Below are positions 1-7,082 of a stretch of 39,952 nucleotides of DNA, one piece after another (the first letter of the stretch is position 1; the number at the start of each line of letters is the position of its first letter). The DNA is from Verrucomicrobiota bacterium (lineage in GTDB: Bacteria > Verrucomicrobiota > Kiritimatiellia > JAAZAB01): positions 1 through 39,952 of the forward strand of contig JAHIJO010000153.1 of NCBI GenBank assembly GCA_018898455.1. Direction: 5' to 3'. Under the pieces are notes generated by a model. The model ran no database searches. It was given only the letters and a program-made list of their open reading frames with translations, and was not told the origin of the DNA. The position numbers were made by a program, and so were the translations under genes.

Positions 1-1
1 C

Positions 2-85
2 ACAGCCATCCTTGATCGCCTCTTGCATCACTGCGAGACCGTCACCATCGAAGGCAAAAGCTACCGCATGAAGGACAAGACCTAA
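2..85 (+). CDS. istB: IstB-like ATPase of an IS21-family element, C-terminal fragment
   Basis: The window opens inside a reading frame that ends at TAA 83-85. The 27 visible residues include AILDRLLHHC followed by TIEGKSYRMKD. This is the typical C-terminal tail of IstB, the AAA+ helper ATPase that works with the IstA transposase of IS21-family elements by binding target DNA and promoting transposition. The rest of istB, and istA, must lie to the left of the window. IstB tails are well conserved, so the family call is fairly secure, but the fragment is too short to name the IS. No frameshift is visible in this short part, so the element could be intact. Confidence 0.75.
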   Translation, partial: TAILDRLLHHCETVTIEGKSYRMKDKT

Positions 86-299
86 ATCAGGAGGGAACGC
101 CTAAACCGGCGATATCAGGAACTTTCACGGCGGCGTCCACAATCGGGCACTATAACACACGGATTTGGGGCAAAGTATCCTTTTAGGGTACTCTTGCCCC
201 TCCTCTTTAATACGATATGCCCTGTGTTTTCAAGACCCACGGAATAACGGGACAGGCTCTAGTTAAAACAGGCAAATAAAAAGTAAAAAAAAGTTGACA
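86..299. mobile_element. Probable right end of the IS21-family element
   Basis: Noncoding sequence between the istB stop and the marR promoter. IS21-family elements usually end in CA-3', and many end in TGACA. The run AAAAAAAGTTGACA ending at 299 is therefore a plausible right terminus. This is inference: the left end and the target-site duplication are outside the window. A hairpin at 167-200 lies inside this stretch. Confidence 0.4.
167..200. terminator. Hairpin after istB, possible terminator
   Basis: GGGGCAA-AGTATCC at 167-180 pairs with GGGTACT-CTTGCCCC at 186-200 around a short T-rich loop, with about one bulge. The sequence that follows is TCCTCTTTAA, pyrimidine-rich but not a clean U run. 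It could stop istB transcription, or it could be part of the IS end structure. Confidence 0.4.
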
Positions 300-322
300 A
301 CGCGCGGGGTAGTCACTATATT
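294..322 (+). promoter_or_regulatory. sigma70-type promoter of the marR-ABC-DUF1854 operon
   Basis: TTGACA at 294-299, a 17-base spacer, then TATATT at 317-322. This is a perfect -35, ideal spacing and a five-of-six -10. Transcription would begin around 329, only a few bases before the ATG at 333, so the message would be nearly leaderless. The -35 coincides with the probable end of the upstream IS21-family element. Confidence 0.65.
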
Positions 323-326
323 GATT

Positions 327-340
327 GTCAACATGTTTAC
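327..340. promoter_or_regulatory. Palindromic operator candidate over the marR start codon
   Basis: GTCAACATGTTTAC is a 14-base palindrome with one mismatched pair and is centred on the ATG of marR. A related half-site, GTTGACAAC at 293-301, overlaps the -35 and is nearly the reverse complement of ATTGTCAAC at 324-332. Palindromes at the transcription start are usual for autorepressing MarR proteins. The role is inferred. Confidence 0.4.
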
Positions 341-872
341 TAATAAGAGCAATTTTTCCTTTCCCACTCAATCACAAGAAGAACCTGCTCAACTTTCTTC
401 CCAGAGTCTTGACGCGCTGGTAGTCCACAATATTCTGAGGACTGCCAATCAGCTCAGTCCTTTTCTCAACCACAAGCTGCGGGAACTCGATCTTACCAAT
501 ACACAGATCAATGTGCTGTTGCTGCTGCATGAGTCTGCGCATGAAGAGCTAAACCTTTCGCTCATCAGCCGTCACCTGCTGGTGACCAAGGCCAATGTAA
601 CCGGCCTTATCGACCGGCTCGAACGCAAGGGGCTGGTCAAGCGCGAAAGCGTGGCTGACCGTCGCGTCACCATCGTGCGACTGACGTCGGAGGGCCGTAT
701 GCTCATCGATCAGATCCTGCCGCACCACGAACGCAATCTTGCCGAGTTAACCCAGGGCCTGGATCAGGCGCAGAAAGAAACGCTGGTAAAACTGCTGGTG
801 CAGTTTCGCCAGAAATTTCGGGATAACCATTTGCATAAACGGGAATCTTCGACACCGGTTCCACCGGGATAA
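333..872 (+). CDS. MarR-family transcriptional regulator
   Basis: 179-residue winged-helix regulator. The helix-turn-helix region reads LISRHLLVTKANVTGLIDRL and is followed by the wing motif ERKGLVKRES-VADRRVTIVRLT, the conserved DRR-x-x-x-V-x-LT signature of MarR proteins. The frame stays open upstream to a TTG at 294, but that TTG is the -35 box, so ATG 333 is the better start. No Shine-Dalgarno precedes it, in keeping with a near-leaderless transcript. The ABC exporter gene starts 2 bases after the stop. MarR proteins commonly repress adjacent exporters and are released by small ligands, so this one probably controls its own operon. The ligand is unknown. Confidence 0.85.
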   Translation: MFTNKSNFSFPTQSQEEPAQLSSQSLDALVVHNILRTANQLSPFLNHKLRELDLTNTQINVLLLLHESAHEELNLSLISRHLLVTKANVTGLIDRLERKGLVKRESVADRRVTIVRLTSEGRMLIDQILPHHERNLAELTQGLDQAQKETLVKLLVQFRQKFRDNHLHKRESSTPVPPG

Positions 873-874
873 CC

Positions 875-3205
875 ATGAACGACGTAAACACCAAAAACAA
901 GCCCCCCTTTGACGAGTTAAGTCCGACGCTCAAGGAACACCTTGCCCGCCTGCTCGGTCCGGACGAAACACCGCTGACGGTCCTGACCACCGACATGACG
1001 CCCGACGGACGTTTTGCCGAAGGCTTCATCGCCGGGACCTACCGTCGCGTGCTTTCTGCCAACCGCCACAATGGCGGTGTGGTCGTCAACGCCGACCTGC
1101 CCATGAACAATCTTGTCAGGCTTGAACGCTACGACGCCCACACCGTATGCCGTCTCGAAGCGCGCACCGGTGAGCAGAGCGTGGTGCTGGGATTGGTTGC
1201 ACGGTCCAAAGGCCAGGCTTTGCAGCGCATGGACGAAACGCTAGCCCCCTTCATGGCGCGCCGTTCCGAAAAAATGGCGACCGGGAGTACCGTGCCGGCA
1301 GAAAAGACCGGCCATCCTCATAGCGGCGGCCACTGGGGCCATGGCGGCGATGGCGGCCACTTGGGCGGCGGATCCAACAAGGAGCGTACCTGTGAAAAAT
1401 GCGGCAGAACCTTTCCCCACCGCCTGGGCTTCTGTCCCGACTGTATCGATCGACGCCGGATACTGTTGCGCCTGTTTGAATTGGCAAAGCCCTATCTCTG
1501 GCCCATGGCCGGAAGCCTGTTTTTGATGCTCATCATTACGGGTGTTGAGATGACGTCGCCGCTTCTGACCAAAATCCTGATTGACGACGTGATACCCCAT
1601 GCCGATTACCGTCTCTTTGCCATGATCATTGCCGGCATCGTGGCGATCTATTTTTTCAGCTCGCTCTTTTCCGGTTCGCGCGGAATGCTCATAGCCTGGC
1701 TCGGCGAGCGAATTGTGCACGACCTGCGCGTAAATACGTATGACCACATCCAACAACTTTCAGTGGACTTTTACGACGAGCGCCAGACCGGCTGGATCAT
1801 GGACCGCATCAGCGCCGACACCGCCAATCTGCAGAATTTTCTTGCCGAAGGTTTCCAGGACTTTATCCGCGACGTGATGACCATCCTGGTGATCATTGCC
1901 ATCATGATTCCCATGAGTTGGCAGCTTACGCTCCTCACGCTCATTCCGGCGCCCTTCGTGTTCTGGCTCACCAGGCGTTATATGGGCCGCGTCCACCGGC
2001 TCTTCCACAGCCAGTGGCGCAAACGCTCATGGATGACCGCCCAGCTCGCGAATGTGATTCCGGGCATCCGCGTGGTCAAGGCCTTTGCCCAAGAGGCCGT
2101 TGAGACCGCACGCTTTTCCGAACGCAGCCAGATGTTCATGGAGGCTTCGGTCAAGTCGTCGCAGTCATTTGCCCGGTTCAGCCCGGTCATCAATTTCATC
2201 ACGTCCATCGGTTCCATTCTGGTCTGGGCCGTGGGCGGCTATCTGGTGATCAGCGGCAAAAGCGTGACACTCGGCACCCTCATTGCATTTATCAATTATC
2301 TCTGGCGTTTTTACGGACCTATCAGCAATCTCAGCCGGTTTTCGCAGCGTCTGGAGCGCGCCTCGACTTCGGCCCAGCGGCTCTTCGATGTTCTGGATAC
2401 CGAGCCGAGCGTCAAGGACGAACCGGGGGCCGTCGAACTGCCGACCATTCGCGGGACTGTCACCTTCCGCAACGTGACCTTTGGTTATAATCCTGATGAG
2501 CCGGTGCTCAAAGATATTTCGGTTGAAGTGACGCCCGGTGAAATGATCGGTCTTGTGGGCCCGAGCGGCGCAGGCAAAAGCACGCTCATCAACCTGCTCT
2601 GCCGTTTTTACGACGTGGATCAGGGCGCCATCGAGATCGACGGTTGCAACATCCGTTCCGTGCGCATGGATGGTCTCCACCGCCAGATTGGCGTGGTTCC
2701 GCAGGAGCCGTTCCTCTTCCACGGCACGATCGCCGAAAACATCGCCTACGGCAAACCCGACGCATCGTACGAAGAGATCATCCGGGCCGCGCAGGCTGCC
2801 AACGCGCACGATTTTATCGTAAACCTGCCTGACGGGTACGACACCCTTGCCGGCGAGCGCGGTCAGCGCCTGAGCGGCGGCGAACGCCAGCGTATCTCCA
2901 TCGCCCGCGCGATCCTCAAAAACCCGCGCATCCTGATCCTCGACGAGGCCACCAGCAGCGTGGACACCGAGACCGAGGCCACCATTCAGCAGGCCGTCGA
3001 TCGTCTGGTGGAGGGACGCACCACCTTTGCCATTGCCCACCGTTTTTCGACTCTGCGCAACGCCGACCGATTGCTAGTGTTGGATGGTGGCCGCCTGATC
3101 GAAAGCGGCACGCACGACGAATTATTGGCAAAAGATGACGGTCTTTTTAAACGACTCGTGGATATTCAGACCAGGACATCACAAATCACGGCAGTGGGAG
3201 GATGA
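875..3205 (+). CDS. ABC exporter (fused permease-ATPase) of the cyanophycin-associated type
   Basis: 776-residue half-transporter of the ABCB/MsbA class with an unusual N-terminal extension of about 195 residues. The extension ends in a His/Gly-rich stretch and a zinc-ribbon-like motif with Cys 173, 176, 187 and 190. Six membrane spans (roughly 200-490) are followed by the nucleotide-binding domain: Walker A GPSGAGKST near 562-570, signature LSGGERQR near 666, Walker B ILILDEA near 686-692 and an H-loop His near 722. The extension, the Cys motif and the DUF1854 gene that follows match the arrangement described as cyanophycin-metabolism-associated ABC transporter plus DUF1854 protein. No cyanophycin synthetase or cyanophycinase is in the window, so the substrate is open. 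It probably works as a homodimer in the inner membrane. The stop codon comes 4 bases before the GTG of the next gene. Confidence 0.85.
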   Translation: MNDVNTKNKPPFDELSPTLKEHLARLLGPDETPLTVLTTDMTPDGRFAEGFIAGTYRRVLSANRHNGGVVVNADLPMNNLVRLERYDAHTVCRLEARTGEQSVVLGLVARSKGQALQRMDETLAPFMARRSEKMATGSTVPAEKTGHPHSGGHWGHGGDGGHLGGGSNKERTCEKCGRTFPHRLGFCPDCIDRRRILLRLFELAKPYLWPMAGSLFLMLIITGVEMTSPLLTKILIDDVIPHADYRLFAMIIAGIVAIYFFSSLFSGSRGMLIAWLGERIVHDLRVNTYDHIQQLSVDFYDERQTGWIMDRISADTANLQNFLAEGFQDFIRDVMTILVIIAIMIPMSWQLTLLTLIPAPFVFWLTRRYMGRVHRLFHSQWRKRSWMTAQLANVIPGIRVVKAFAQEAVETARFSERSQMFMEASVKSSQSFARFSPVINFITSIGSILVWAVGGYLVISGKSVTLGTLIAFINYLWRFYGPISNLSRFSQRLERASTSAQRLFDVLDTEPSVKDEPGAVELPTIRGTVTFRNVTFGYNPDEPVLKDISVEVTPGEMIGLVGPSGAGKSTLINLLCRFYDVDQGAIEIDGCNIRSVRMDGLHRQIGVVPQEPFLFHGTIAENIAYGKPDASYEEIIRAAQAANAHDFIVNLPDGYDTLAGERGQRLSGGERQRISIARAILKNPRILILDEATSSVDTETEATIQQAVDRLVEGRTTFAIAHRFSTLRNADRLLVLDGGRLIESGTHDELLAKDDGLFKRLVDIQTRTSQITAVGG

Positions 3206-3209
3206 TACC

Positions 3210-3719
3210 GTGGAACCGGTTGCCCAGTTAATACGTACCGAAAAGGAGAACCTCAACGCTACCGAGGTGGTACTTAGCCGTGACGCGTACATGCGCCTGA
3301 CTCTTGTGTACCGCGACTCGATCTGGAACAATGTTACGCTCATGCGTCCCTTTCCGCTGAGCGCGCCGGGGCGTTGCATTATCTTTAAGGACGCCACAGG
3401 GTTGCCGATCGGCGGCCTTCCCGACCTTAACGACCTGCCGGCAGAGTCGCGGGCCATCGCGTCCGAAGAACTCGAACTGCTATACTTTACAACGCAGATA
3501 GACGGTATCGATGACGTCAAGGCCCGGCATGGCGTCATCACCTGGAAGTTCCGAACCAATCGTGGCGCAAAGACCGTATATGTCAAAGACCGCAACGACA
3601 TCCGTTCTCTCGCCGGCGGACGCGTGATCTTCATGGACACCAATGGAATGCGCTTCGAAATCAAGGACAAGCATAATCTGGACGAGCGTAGCCAGACCCT
3701 GCTCGAAGCGGAAACGTAG
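3210..3719 (+). CDS. DUF1854 family protein, partner of the ABC exporter
   Basis: 169 residues. Family hallmarks include RPFPLSAPGR near the middle, DLNDLPAESRAIASEELE, then a TNRGAKTVYVKDRNDIR segment, a GGRVIFMDTNGMRFEI segment and a closing HNLDERSQTLL. DUF1854 proteins are encoded next to a dedicated ABC exporter, often with cyanophycin genes, and their molecular role is unknown. I chose GTG 3210 because GGGAGG lies 7-8 bases upstream. An in-frame ATG at 3135 would overlap the ABC gene by 71 bases and add residues that do not look like the family. No signal peptide or membrane segment is visible, so the protein is probably cytoplasmic and acts with the exporter. Confidence 0.8.
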   Translation: MEPVAQLIRTEKENLNATEVVLSRDAYMRLTLVYRDSIWNNVTLMRPFPLSAPGRCIIFKDATGLPIGGLPDLNDLPAESRAIASEELELLYFTTQIDGIDDVKARHGVITWKFRTNRGAKTVYVKDRNDIRSLAGGRVIFMDTNGMRFEIKDKHNLDERSQTLLEAET

Positions 3720-3837
3720 TGTTTGTTGAAACAGGCCCGGCCTTTGGGACGAAGTAGTTTTTGAGCAAAAAGTGACGTAGGGAAGACAGACCCCTGCCCG
3801 ACAATGGCTTCAACTACGGGCCGTGGCGCGTTGGCTT

Positions 3838-3853
3838 CCCTGATTCATCAGGG
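3838..3853. terminator. Short palindrome between convergent genes
   Basis: CCCTGAT at 3838-3844 pairs perfectly with ATCAGGG at 3847-3853. It overlaps the stop codon of the minus-strand heparinase gene and lies downstream of the plus-strand DUF1854 gene. It might act as a bidirectional stop, but there is no U tract, so support is weak. Confidence 0.25.
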
Positions 3854-6838
3854 GTGGATGTACTGCAACGCGGGTAGTTCGAACCAGCGTGCGGATCCCA
3901 GCGGGAACCCCTTGACCGCGATGCTGTTCGGGCCCGTCCGGGCGATAGGGAAACCGGTCTTGTATTCAAAAGCGCCATCGACCAACACATGGTTCGTGCA
4001 TCCTTTTGGCGTGGCGGAAAAGTCCCTGGGCCGTTGTGTGGCAGTGACAAGTGTCTGCGACTTCTTGGACCGAGCGCGGCCTTGCCAGTGTGATATCTGG
4101 CCCGAGAAACCAAAGCCGTCTTGCTGGAACGTCGAGGCGCCAACACTCACCAGCCAACGCTTCCGCTTTCCGGCCTCGCAGAAGACGCCGAAATCGCCCT
4201 GGAAGCGCCCGCCGGCGATGTCCGCGGCTTCGGCGAATCGGCTCAGCACGAGGTAGCGGCCCCACTCGGACTCGATGCGGAGGGCCACGGCATCCGGGCC
4301 GGCGGTCGGCAGCGTCGGCAGCCGCTCCACTCGGCGGATGGGCAGGCTGCCGCGCGGACCGCTGGGCTCGTGCACGGCCACAAAGATGCTGTCCACATCC
4401 TCGCCCTTACGGATGACGTCGACATAGCGCACTCGGCGGCCCGCCTGCGCGTAGGTCTCCATGCCCGGTCCGTTGGACGCTTCCACTCCATGCGCCGAAC
4501 TCGCCATGTGGAGCCGATAGGCGCGGTCCTTTTCTTTCCAGGTGGCGGTCCAGGCTGCGGGCGGATTCCCGTCCGCGCGCACGTCCCTGAGCCCGAAGAT
4601 ATGTTCCGGCTGGATACTGGCCTTGAAGTCGGTAAGGGGCTTCTCCTTGGGCAGGTCGAGGCCGGTGAACACGATCTGGCCGCGTTTGCCGTCGCTTGCC
4701 GCCAACTCGCTGAAGATACGGTAGGCGTGCTTCTTGCCGCCCTTGACCCGGAAAATGTCGATCGCAAAGGTCTGCGCGCCCGGCCCCTTGACCAGAGCCA
4801 CGAGCCGGCTGTACTCGGAGCACTGGTCGTAGACCTTGGAGGAGGCTTCGGCGACCGAAAGGACCGGCGTCATGGCCGCGAAGTGCAGCCGCGGCACACG
4901 CGTGGCTTTGTGACCCATGTCCCGCAAGTACCCGGATCGCTGTTCCGCATCGTCCACGATCACGAGGTTGTGGCTGCAGGTGTTATTGATCCATTTGGTA
5001 TTCGGCGTATCGCACACGTATCCCAGGTCGCCTAGAATCGGCTGCCCGCGATCGAAGTAATATAGCCCCAGGTTGTCCAGGTGGAGGTGGTTGCCGGGCG
5101 GCGAAAGGATGAGGCTGAGGACGGTCGACTTCGTTCCCTGGCCATGCCGAAAGATAGCGTTCATCCAGGCCGGATAGTATGCCTCGGGCAGTTGCCAGGG
5201 TTTGGGGCGCGCGCCGGCGGCGGCATCTAGATTGAGGAGCGCATACAGACCCGGTTTGTGCCGCGTGTAGACATGCGGCAGTGCGGGCGCAAAGAACTCG
5301 GGATAGCGCCGGGCACCGAGCTCCGCCAAGCCGGGTGACACCCCCATGCTTACCGTTGTATCGCCGAGAGGCAAGTGTCTGCCGTCGGGCAAGAGCTGCT
5401 GGGCATAGGTCTGCATCATGCGCTTCAGTTTAGCATCGGTCTGGAATATGCGGACCGTCCCCTTGCGTCGGCGAAACCGCTTGGGCCAGCGGTAGCCGTC
5501 GAGAACATCCACAATGTCCAGCAGTCCGCTTCCCAGATACATTTGGGTATAATGCGGACTCTCGCGGCTGAAGCCGTCGAAAAGGAACTGGCGATCCCGC
5601 ACGAGTTCATAGCCGCGGATGGCCACATCCGCGTACTCGGGCAGTCCCAGGCATCTTGCGCCCGCGGCCATGGCCGCATACACAGAGGGCGCCTTGTTGC
5701 TAAAATTCTTGGCCGCGGCTTCGCCGCCCACAAAGGGCTCGCATTCCATGAGGCACTCGATGACGAGGTCCCGCTCAAAACGGGTTCTCTCCTCTTGTCG
5801 CCAGAGGGGGCGGCCATCCGACTCCCGAGCCGTGCCGACAAGGTCATAGGCGAGACAAATCGCGGACAAATCGGGCATGCCTACGGGTCGGATGCGCCCC
5901 GCGCCCCAGTAGCTCTGCAACATCCTGGCGCGGCGGACCGTATCGCCCTGGAAGGCCTCGGCGGCGAGATGCCGCTTGAATTCGAGCGGCATGCCTTGCT
6001 GAAAGTGCCCGTCATGCCAGGCGGCATACATGGGATCGCAGTCGGCGAACGTATCCCAGTAATCCTTATATAGCCACTGGCGATAGCAATGAGCCAGGCG
6101 GTTCAGGATCGCGATGGCGCATCGGGCATAGCGCATTTCGCCGGTCAGGGCATGGACCATACCGAGACTCCGGAGGGCATTTAACATGAAGTGAATCTTG
6201 CACTCGCGGATAATGCCGCTGAAACTGACGTGAACGGGATACCCCACCCAGCGCCAGGCGTACCTGCCGCTACGGTTACGCGGATGGGCGCGCTCCGCGT
6301 CATTCAGGTAAAAAGTGAAAGTCTGTCCCTTGCGGGGGCACTTCAGCAAGGCGGTCTCAGGGTATTCCCGACTCGGATAGGTGTGGCCGCAGAGCTTGCA
6401 GGCAGCGGCATCGGGGTGACGATAGTCCCAGGACACGTTGTACATTTGCCCGCCGCCCTCCTGCGATTTCCTGCCGATGCAGTGCGGACAGTTCCAGGCC
6501 ATGCTGTTGGTGGGCGACAACTCTTCGATCATCTGGGCGATGTAGCGCGGCCCCTGACGGACAACATGGTCGGCCACCTGTTCGATCTTCCGATAGGCGG
6601 TCCTGGCCCATGGGGCGCAGGCCACGTTCTTGCGCATCCGCTCGATCTGCTCTTCTGCGATCAGGACCGGATGCCGGACAAGGGCGCGTTGTTCGAGAAG
6701 TCGGTCTTTGCGACGTTCCACGTGCGCGCGGAAGTCAATTTCTGCGCGGCTTGGGTCACGGCTCTGCCAAGGGAGAAAGCCTGCTTCGTGGGTCACGGCG
6801 CGCACATATTCGTTCCTGCGATTATTGTCGTCAGGCAT
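3848..6838 (-). CDS. Heparinase II/III family protein
   Basis: 996 residues, minus strand. The central region has an alpha-toroid character, with Trp/Tyr-rich helices such as YKDYWDTFADCDPMYAAWHD. The C-terminal half carries the family hallmark HLHLDNLGLYYFDRGQPIL-GDLGY, followed by the beta-sandwich region. Polysaccharide lyases of this fold cleave uronic-acid polymers by beta-elimination. Two Cys pairs, CPHC and CKLC, lie in the first fifth with HTYPS after the second, resembling a small metal-binding ribbon. No signal peptide is seen at this start or nearby, so location is unclear and a cytoplasmic or unconventionally exported enzyme is possible. The start ATG is preceded by GAAGGGAA. It is separated from the next minus-strand gene, a GH106-like hydrolase, by a palindromic element. 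The substrate cannot be read from sequence. Confidence 0.8.
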   Translation of the reverse strand: MPDDNNRRNEYVRAVTHEAGFLPWQSRDPSRAEIDFRAHVERRKDRLLEQRALVRHPVLIAEEQIERMRKNVACAPWARTAYRKIEQVADHVVRQGPRYIAQMIEELSPTNSMAWNCPHCIGRKSQEGGGQMYNVSWDYRHPDAAACKLCGHTYPSREYPETALLKCPRKGQTFTFYLNDAERAHPRNRSGRYAWRWVGYPVHVSFSGIIRECKIHFMLNALRSLGMVHALTGEMRYARCAIAILNRLAHCYRQWLYKDYWDTFADCDPMYAAWHDGHFQQGMPLEFKRHLAAEAFQGDTVRRARMLQSYWGAGRIRPVGMPDLSAICLAYDLVGTARESDGRPLWRQEERTRFERDLVIECLMECEPFVGGEAAAKNFSNKAPSVYAAMAAGARCLGLPEYADVAIRGYELVRDRQFLFDGFSRESPHYTQMYLGSGLLDIVDVLDGYRWPKRFRRRKGTVRIFQTDAKLKRMMQTYAQQLLPDGRHLPLGDTTVSMGVSPGLAELGARRYPEFFAPALPHVYTRHKPGLYALLNLDAAAGARPKPWQLPEAYYPAWMNAIFRHGQGTKSTVLSLILSPPGNHLHLDNLGLYYFDRGQPILGDLGYVCDTPNTKWINNTCSHNLVIVDDAEQRSGYLRDMGHKATRVPRLHFAAMTPVLSVAEASSKVYDQCSEYSRLVALVKGPGAQTFAIDIFRVKGGKKHAYRIFSELAASDGKRGQIVFTGLDLPKEKPLTDFKASIQPEHIFGLRDVRADGNPPAAWTATWKEKDRAYRLHMASSAHGVEASNGPGMETYAQAGRRVRYVDVIRKGEDVDSIFVAVHEPSGPRGSLPIRRVERLPTLPTAGPDAVALRIESEWGRYLVLSRFAEAADIAGGRFQGDFGVFCEAGKRKRWLVSVGASTFQQDGFGFSGQISHWQGRARSKKSQTLVTATQRPRDFSATPKGCTNHVLVDGAFEYKTGFPIARTGPNSIAVKGFPLGSARWFELPALQYIHP

Positions 6839-6914
6839 GGCGGGTTCCCTTCACTGATTTTTATGAGAGATCCGGTATTAAAACTAGCCAAATATATTTA
6901 AAATTTGATTCAAT

Positions 6915-7010
6915 TTTGGAGTGCGACGATAGCCAGCGCTACCGCTTTTCCACCGCGAAGCGATGGCTTCGCGGAAAGCAAGGCGGGAGCACCGGCTCCC
7001 GCACTCCAAA
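6915..7010. repeat. 96-bp intergenic palindromic element
   Basis: The ends TTTGGAGTGCG (6915-6925) and CGCACTCCAAA (7000-7010) are perfect inverted repeats. Nested inside are hairpins with stems CCGCGAAGC/GCTTCGCGG and GGGAGC/GCTCCC. This is the build of a non-autonomous palindromic repeat (REP or MITE-like). It lies between two co-directional minus-strand genes. Confidence 0.7.
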
Positions 7011-7082
7011 GTCCGACAACCCTATCAAATAATGGTCGACAATATTTGGCTGGATTCTGCAAAGTAGAATCTAATTTCATCA

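Noticed and set aside
294..332. TTG start for the MarR gene, adding 13 residues
   Set aside because: The TTG is the first half of a -35 box, and transcription would begin after it. The added residues do not fit the family.
4121..5035. 304-codon plus-strand frame opposite the heparinase gene
   Set aside because: Covered by the conserved heparinase II/III C-terminal region on the minus strand, with no ribosome site or recognisable motif.
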